Positions 63,970 to 64,000 of a stretch of 64,000 bases of DNA are shown here, one piece after another. The DNA is from Lingula anatina (taxonomy: Eukaryota; Brachiopoda; Lingulata; Lingulida; Lingulidae). The notes under the pieces are model-generated. The model was not told where the DNA came from and made no database searches. It saw nothing but the letters and a program-made list of their open reading frames with translations. The number at the start of each line of letters is the position of its first letter. Positions within the stretch are counted from its first letter, which is position 1. The translations under genes and the position numbers were made by a program. Location: assembly GCF_001039355.2 (NCBI RefSeq), contig NW_019775625.1:80103-144102 (forward strand). The letters are read 5' to 3'.

Positions 63970-64000
<31 letters not shown>
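63970..64000. repeat. Poly-T tract at the window end
   Basis: A run of at least 30 T reaching the window border. It could be the A-tail of a minus-strand retroposon or a low-quality contig end. Confidence 0.8.

Overview
This is AT-rich genomic DNA from an animal. It has spliced genes with GT-AG introns, dense small transposons, microsatellites and two assembly gaps (N at 29817-29986 and 45882-46626). The gene families (tandem SRCR, MAM, sushi and HYR modules; a BRICHOS proprotein) suggest a marine invertebrate, perhaps a hemichordate, amphioxus or echinoderm. The species cannot be fixed from the sequence alone.

Two genes can be rebuilt, both on the minus strand. The larger runs from 61633 down to 20672. 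I reconstruct 48 coding exons whose splice phases agree at every junction except the 3' end of exon 16. It encodes a type I membrane receptor of roughly 2,850 residues. The order is signal peptide, four SRCR domains, MAM, two SRCR, MAM, two SRCR, MAM, two SRCR, sushi, HYR, three sushi, HYR, sushi, two HYR, a sushi-like domain, an unrecognised module, a Cys-rich GCC2/GCC3 (ephrin-receptor-like) segment, one transmembrane helix and a cytoplasmic tail of about 270 residues rich in tyrosine motifs. This looks like a pattern-recognition or adhesion receptor that signals through phosphotyrosine.

The second gene (13122 down to 10008, six exons, 254 residues, clear TATA box) is a type II membrane BRICHOS proprotein. 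Its last exon carries an RQKR furin-type site followed by a 38-residue peptide with six cysteines and many tyrosines.

Layout: 1-5670 is duplication copy A, containing two MITE copies and a solo LTR. 5670-8760 is mostly decayed retroelement-like sequence. 9100-9900 is a tandem duplication in the 3' flank of the BRICHOS gene. 10008-13240 is the BRICHOS gene. 13250-20510 is duplication copy B in the same orientation, broken up by different insertions. 20672-61633 is the receptor gene, whose introns hold Tc1, TTAA-type, pogo-like, PIF-type, LINE and Penelope-like remnants. 61640-62670 is its upstream flank, which contains a 191-bp direct duplication around a PIF-type MITE. 63468-63578 may be the last exon of a further minus-strand gene.
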